From Aquimonas sp044377145 (GTDB lineage Bacteria > Pseudomonadota > Gammaproteobacteria > Xanthomonadales > Xanthomonadaceae), in NCBI RefSeq assembly GCF_044377145.1, contig NZ_JBILJQ010000001.1, forward strand, positions 62,001 to 126,000: 64,000 nt of DNA, in the 5' to 3' direction. The notes beneath the pieces were generated by a model. It had not been told where the DNA came from. It saw only the letters and a program-made list of their open reading frames with translations, and did not search any database. Numbering within the stretch: position 1 is the stretch's first letter; each line of letters starts with the position of its first letter. Of the stretch, positions 62,571-64,000 are shown one piece after another. The translations under genes and the position numbers were made by a program.

Positions 62571-64000
62571 TCAGAACCGGTAGTTGACGCCCAGCAGATA
62601 GTTGCGACCATATTCGAAGAACTGCCGCGGTCGGTCTTCGATCTGGTCGAAGTTGGATTTGAACGGTTCGTCGGTGAGGTTGTTGACCTGGAACAGGAAG
62701 GTCAGGTCCTTCAGCATGCCGCTCTGGATCTGATAGCCCAGCTGCAGATCGACCACCGCCTCGCCCTCGAAGAAGATCCGGCTTCGGTCGCCGCCGAAGC
62801 CCTGCACTTCACCCAGGAACTCCGAGCGGCTGCGGCGGCTGGCGCGGGTCGAGAAGCCCCAGCGTTCGAAATACAGGGTGATGTTGGAGGTGTACTTCGA
62901 GAAGCCGGGCAGCTGGGTGGCCGGACGATCCGGACCGTCCGGGCGGATGCTGGTCGAGCTGTCGGTGTAGCTGGCCTGCAAACCGAAGCCCTGCAACGGC
63001 TCCCACAGCATGTCGAAGGGCACCGACAGCGCGTACTCGAAGCCCTTCAAGGTGCCGCCTTCGCCGTTGGCGGGGCGGGTGAGTTCGCCGATGGTCGATG
63101 CCGGGATATCCACTGGCAAGGTGCCAGGCGGAATCGCCAGACCGGCGAAGTCAAACGGCAGCGCCTGTTCGTAGATGTAGGTGCGCAGGTCCTTGTGGAA
63201 CCAGGCGACCGACACATAGCCACGGCCGCCGAAGTACTTCTCGTAGGACACGTCGAACGCATTGGCGATCCACGGCCGCAGCTCGGGGTTGCCGCCGCTG
63301 CCGCTCCAGATTCGGCGATCGCGGTTGATGCCGAAGCTGGCATTGGCGCGCAGCTGGTCCATGCGCGCGCGCGCCAGCTGGCGGCCGGCGGCGAAGCGCA
63401 CCGTCTGGTCGTCGGCGATCGACAGGCTCCAGTTCATGCTGGGCAGATAGTTGCGGTAGTCGGCGCCGCCGTTGATCGCATCGCCAACCGGATTGCCGTC
63501 ATAGGTCGCAAAGCCCGACGAGCTCTGGTCGGTGTCGACGGCCTGGATGCCGAAGTTGCCGACCAGCGGCATACTGCCGATCTCGGTCATCACATTGGCC
63601 TGGAAGAACAGACTGGTGGCGCGCTCGTCGATCTCCCAGTTCTTGTTGGCGATATCTCCATTGAAGTTGCCACGACGCCGATACACGCTGTCGAGCGCCG
63701 CGCGGGCGTCGTAGCCGAGCAGGCCGGACAAGCCGGCGAAACCGAACGAGGAATTGGTCAGCAGGCTGCCGGGGATGGCAAGGCTGGCGCCATCCCGGCA
63801 GGCCTGCAGGCACAGGAAGTTCTCGTTTGACCCGCGGCTTTTCTCGCGATCGGCGATGTTGAAGCCGAACTCGATCGAGCTGATCGCGCCGGATTCAAAG
63901 CTGCGCTCCAGATCGACCCGCGCTGAGGTCAGAGTGTCCTCGACCTCAAAATCCTTGACGTAGCCATCCTGGCCCCAGCCGCCGGCATCGATCAGGCGGA
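62571..64000 (-). CDS. TonB-dependent receptor, C-terminal part (partial)
   Basis: The frame is open to the window edge, so the N-terminus with plug domain and TonB box is missing. About 476 residues of an outer-membrane beta-barrel are visible, with alternating strands (YVSVAWFHKDLRTYIYEQ, KYTSNITLYFERWGF), NLTDEPF near the end and the typical aromatic end YLLGVNYRF. A TTG-initiated frame from 63731 is not the true start. The layout beside a halogenase-family gene is common for carbohydrate-uptake receptors in Xanthomonadales and Caulobacterales, but the ligand here is unknown. Confidence 0.9.
   Translation of the reverse strand, partial: RLIDAGGWGQDGYVKDFEVEDTLTSARVDLERSFESGAISSIEFGFNIADREKSRGSNENFLCLQACRDGASLAIPGSLLTNSSFGFAGLSGLLGYDARAALDSVYRRRGNFNGDIANKNWEIDERATSLFFQANVMTEIGSMPLVGNFGIQAVDTDQSSSGFATYDGNPVGDAINGGADYRNYLPSMNWSLSIADDQTVRFAAGRQLARARMDQLRANASFGINRDRRIWSGSGGNPELRPWIANAFDVSYEKYFGGRGYVSVAWFHKDLRTYIYEQALPFDFAGLAIPPGTLPVDIPASTIGELTRPANGEGGTLKGFEYALSVPFDMLWEPLQGFGLQASYTDSSTSIRPDGPDRPATQLPGFSKYTSNITLYFERWGFSTRASRRSRSEFLGEVQGFGGDRSRIFFEGEAVVDLQLGYQIQSGMLKDLTFLFQVNNLTDEPFKSNFDQIEDRPRQFFEYGRNYLLGVNYRF

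Overview
This GC-rich window reads as a chromosomal segment of a gammaproteobacterium, most likely of the Xanthomonadales (Lysobacterales). Pointers are a FimX-type REC-PAS-GGDEF-EAL protein, the rluC/rne divergent pair, slyX, a DUF2058 protein, EF-P lysylation gene epmB, a TonB-dependent receptor beside a tryptophan-halogenase-like flavoprotein, and short intergenic repeats of a type common in that order. Assignment below order level is not possible from this sequence. No rRNA, tRNA, CRISPR array, phage gene or transposase gene was seen.

Layout. 0-4.7 kb: housekeeping genes (epmB end, fimX, htpX, gluQ). 4.7-17.1 kb: a dispersed polyhydroxybutyrate (PHB) region with two acetoacetyl-CoA reductases, the regulator phaR, a class III synthase phaE-phaC, and a lipoprotein PHB-oligomer hydrolase. 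It is interleaved with a frameshifted acpH, an SDR/LysR divergent pair and three poorly known secreted or cytosolic proteins. 17.4-19.6 kb: a glnK-amt nitrogen operon with a clear sigma-54 promoter and a candidate NtrC site. 19.6-22.9 kb: an orphan response regulator, nfuA, phhB and a CPBP-like membrane protein.

23.1-34.7 kb: an 11.6-kb, seven-gene, single-strand defence operon. Its order is hsdM, hsdS, a miniature DUF1016 protein, hsdR, a YgjP-type metallopeptidase, mcrB and mcrC. All junctions overlap or nearly touch, so the genes are probably translated as one coupled unit combining type I restriction-modification with modification-dependent McrBC restriction. It abuts rluC and looks like an insertion between core genes.

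34.7-47.4 kb: core genes rluC, rne (with a 664-bp leader region and a very long low-complexity tail), a GacA/UvrY-like regulator, DUF2058, slyX-ugd, an FKBP isomerase, DUF3429, an NTF2-like protein, a periplasmic glutathione peroxidase and a membrane protein. 47.7-56.6 kb: a DUF349 protein overlapping a cytosine-deaminase-like gene, a secreted amidohydrolase, a CHASE2 sensor with a degenerate GGDEF-like end, and an AraC regulator. 56.7-64 kb: two secreted proteins (one a serine hydrolase), a glutathione S-transferase, a flavin-dependent halogenase-family protein and the C-terminal part of a TonB-dependent receptor.

Two near-identical 167/169-bp palindromic elements with terminal inverted repeats (40422-40588 and, inverted, 53570-53738) are a MITE family present in the window. 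The most interesting items are the defence operon with its catalytic-core-deleted DUF1016 protein and embedded metallopeptidase, the MITE pair, the PhaE subunit with a histone-like Lys/Ala/Pro tail, and the RpoN/NtrC-type glnK-amt control region.
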